Positions 62,742 to 64,000 of a stretch of 64,000 bases of DNA are shown here, piece after piece; the stretch's first letter is position 1; every line of letters begins with the position of its first letter. Made by a program: the position numbers and the translations under genes. The notes beneath the pieces are model-generated. The model saw only the letters and a list, made by a program, of their open reading frames with translations, had not been told where the DNA came from and made no database searches. Origin of the DNA: Pseudomonadota bacterium (GTDB taxonomy: Bacteria > Pseudomonadota > Alphaproteobacteria > Micavibrionales > CSBR16-224); NCBI GenBank assembly GCA_013285465.1, contig CP053449.1, positions 1,760,735 through 1,824,734 of the forward strand, written 5' to 3'.

Positions 62742-63479
62742 TTATTCCGCATCCGCGTCAGGCCGCAGCACATAGCCCTGGCCGCGGATGGTGTGGAGGT
62801 AGCGGGGATTTTTTGAATCTTTTTCAAATTTGCGGCGCAGGCGCGTGACTTGCACGTCGATACTGCGGTCGGAGGCCGCCATCTCGCCCTTTGCGGCCAG
62901 TTCTTCGCGTGAGACGACCTGCCCGGGAACGCGTGCGAGGCAGAGCAAAAGACGGCGCTCGGTCTCCGTGAGCGGTATTATAATACCTTGGCCGGTATCG
63001 CGCAGCTCCTCCCGCGCGGTGTCAAATTCATATGCCCCCAGCTTGACGGGGCGGGTCTGTTCCGCTGCCATAGAAAAAGCCATCGTCCGGCGCAGAATTG
63101 CCTGAATACGCAGGATCAGTTCTTTCGGCTCGAAGGGTTTGGAGAGGTAATCATCGGCGCCCGCCTCCAGCCCTTTGATACGGGTTTCGGTTTCGCCCAG
63201 CGCCGTCAGCATAATCAGCGGCAGATCGCGGTGGGTTTTGCGGATTTTTTTGGCAAGGCTGATGCCGTCCTCGCCGGGCATCATAATATCGAGGATGGCG
63301 ATATCGAAGAGGAAATATTTCAGTTTTTCCTGCGCATCCACGGCATCTTCCGCCGTGATAACGATGCAGTCCTGCTGCGTCAGATAGCGGTCGAGCAGTT
63401 TGCGCAGCCGCGCATCATCATCCACCACCAGAATATGCGGTTTTTCCGCTTCGGATTTTATAGGTTTTTGCTGTGCCAC
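62742..63479 (-). CDS. OmpR-family two-component response regulator
   Basis: A 245-residue regulator with a receiver domain (phospho-acceptor Asp64 in ILDIMMPGEDG, Lys114 in SKPFEPKEL) and a C-terminal winged helix (RSIDVQVTRLRRKFE...TIRGQGYVLRP). The start is GTG at 63479 with AAAGGAA upstream. A TATAAT lies on the minus strand at 63540-63535. The partner histidine kinase is not in the window. The signal is unknown; OmpR/PetR-type regulators of this form are common in alphaproteobacteria. Confidence 0.94.
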   Translation of the reverse strand: MAQQKPIKSEAEKPHILVVDDDARLRKLLDRYLTQQDCIVITAEDAVDAQEKLKYFLFDIAILDIMMPGEDGISLAKKIRKTHRDLPLIMLTALGETETRIKGLEAGADDYLSKPFEPKELILRIQAILRRTMAFSMAAEQTRPVKLGAYEFDTAREELRDTGQGIIIPLTETERRLLLCLARVPGQVVSREELAAKGEMAASDRSIDVQVTRLRRKFEKDSKNPRYLHTIRGQGYVLRPDADAE

Positions 63480-63573
63480 GACATTCCTTTCCGGCTTCCT
63501 TTCCGATAGGGCATGCGCCCGCTGTCATAGGAGTATTATAGACAAGACGCGGTATAAATCACCTGAAAGATTT

Positions 63574-64000
63574 TCATGTTCCGGTAATGTATTTGCGGCG
63601 CTGCGCATAGAGGACAAGGTAATAGGTGCCGAAGGCCGAGGACAGATGTTTCAATGTATGGCCGCTGACCGCATGGCCGAGCGCCGTGAAGATAGCCTGA
63701 TCAAAATGTTCGAAAAATTTCGCCAGCGCATAGAACAGCATCAGCCACCACAGATATTTTGTGCCGCTGTATTTCGGCGGGAACAGCAGTAAAATCAGCG
63801 GTGCGGTTATCAGCGGGAAGAATTGCACCACGGCGTAGAAACGCAGATCCCCCCTGCCCGCCTGTTCGGTGATATGCCAGTACAGCGCCGCCGCCGCGCC
63901 CAGAACCAGCAGGAGAGGGAACAGGATTTTTCCCGCTTTTTTATGCACCCTTTCTCCGATCAGCATGGCGTAAATCGCCATAAAGCCGATGGTCATCGGC
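63574..64000 (-). CDS. Ceramidase-like membrane protein, C-terminal part (cut by the window edge)
   Basis: At least 142 residues of a polytopic membrane protein; the frame stays open to the right edge (a Pro codon precedes the first visible Met). Four hydrophobic segments are seen. GDLRFYAVVQFFPLITAPLIL, ALAKFFEHFDQAIF and SGHTLKHLSSAFGTYYL contain the conserved His residues of the alkaline ceramidase (CREST-type) fold, zinc-dependent membrane hydrolases. Substrate unknown. Confidence 0.75.
   Translation of the reverse strand, partial: PMTIGFMAIYAMLIGERVHKKAGKILFPLLLVLGAAAALYWHITEQAGRGDLRFYAVVQFFPLITAPLILLLFPPKYSGTKYLWWLMLFYALAKFFEHFDQAIFTALGHAVSGHTLKHLSSAFGTYYLVLYAQRRKYITGT

Overview
The window reads as a chromosomal stretch of an alphaproteobacterium of intermediate GC content. 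The evidence is the gene content and order: mreBCD-mrdA-rodA, rsh-acpS-lepB, sucA-sucB, a DUF1192 protein, a single bifunctional Rsh, a zinc-less bL36, and two perfect CtrA-type boxes (TTAA-N7-TTAAC). Lineage below class level cannot be fixed from the sequence; an early-branching rod-shaped group such as Micavibrionales or Rhodospirillales is my inference. There is no phage, transposon, plasmid, rRNA, tRNA or CRISPR signal. Almost all genes are intact, densely packed and use similar codons.

Layout. 1-5.6 kb: the tail of obgE, recQ, mnmC, a low-molecular-weight tyrosine phosphatase and a fructosamine-kinase-like protein. 5.6-18.7 kb: a long minus-strand envelope cluster reading bL36-mreB-mreC-mreD-mrdA-rodA-N-formylglutamate amidohydrolase-tolR-tolA-tolB-mltB-rlpA-dacA. 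It joins the elongasome, the Tol system and peptidoglycan-remodelling enzymes, but has no tolQ and no pal. 18.7-27.3 kb: a translationally coupled pair of paralogous envelope proteins, cysQ, an SH3 protein, dusA, two unrecognised proteins, two paralogous 50-residue proteins each behind a CtrA-type promoter, a DUF1192 protein and a quinone oxidoreductase. 27.4-32.9 kb: a GGDEF protein, then six tandem paralogous two-helix membrane proteins behind one near-consensus promoter.

32.9-49.2 kb: housekeeping genes aspS, a family-5 uracil-DNA glycosylase, a NYN nuclease-like protein, rpoZ, rsh, DUF2062, acpS, lepB (with a histone-H1-like N-terminal extension), recX, hslO, an XRE regulator with AT-hook-like ends, lnt, comEC and gltX. 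49.2-52.6 kb: a CbbX/SpoVK-like AAA+ ATPase next to an ankyrin-type protein. 52.7-56.5 kb: rbfA-truB-rpsO, split by two paralogous HExxH metallopeptidase-like genes. 56.7-58.4 kb: a Gly/Ala-rich membrane protein and a distant seventh member of the 28-33 kb family, behind a promoter very like that of the array. 58.4-64 kb: sucB, sucA, an OmpR-type response regulator and the C-terminus of a ceramidase-like membrane protein.

The most novel material is the six-plus-one membrane protein family, all ending in a C-terminal histidine. Next are the CtrA-linked pair of 50-residue proteins, the metallopeptidase pair inserted in the ribosome-maturation operon, and the paralogous Cys-containing pair at 18.8-20.6 kb. 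The only gene-free stretch over 300 bases is 36340-36807, which holds divergent promoters and a leader with a possible tiny or interrupted reading frame.
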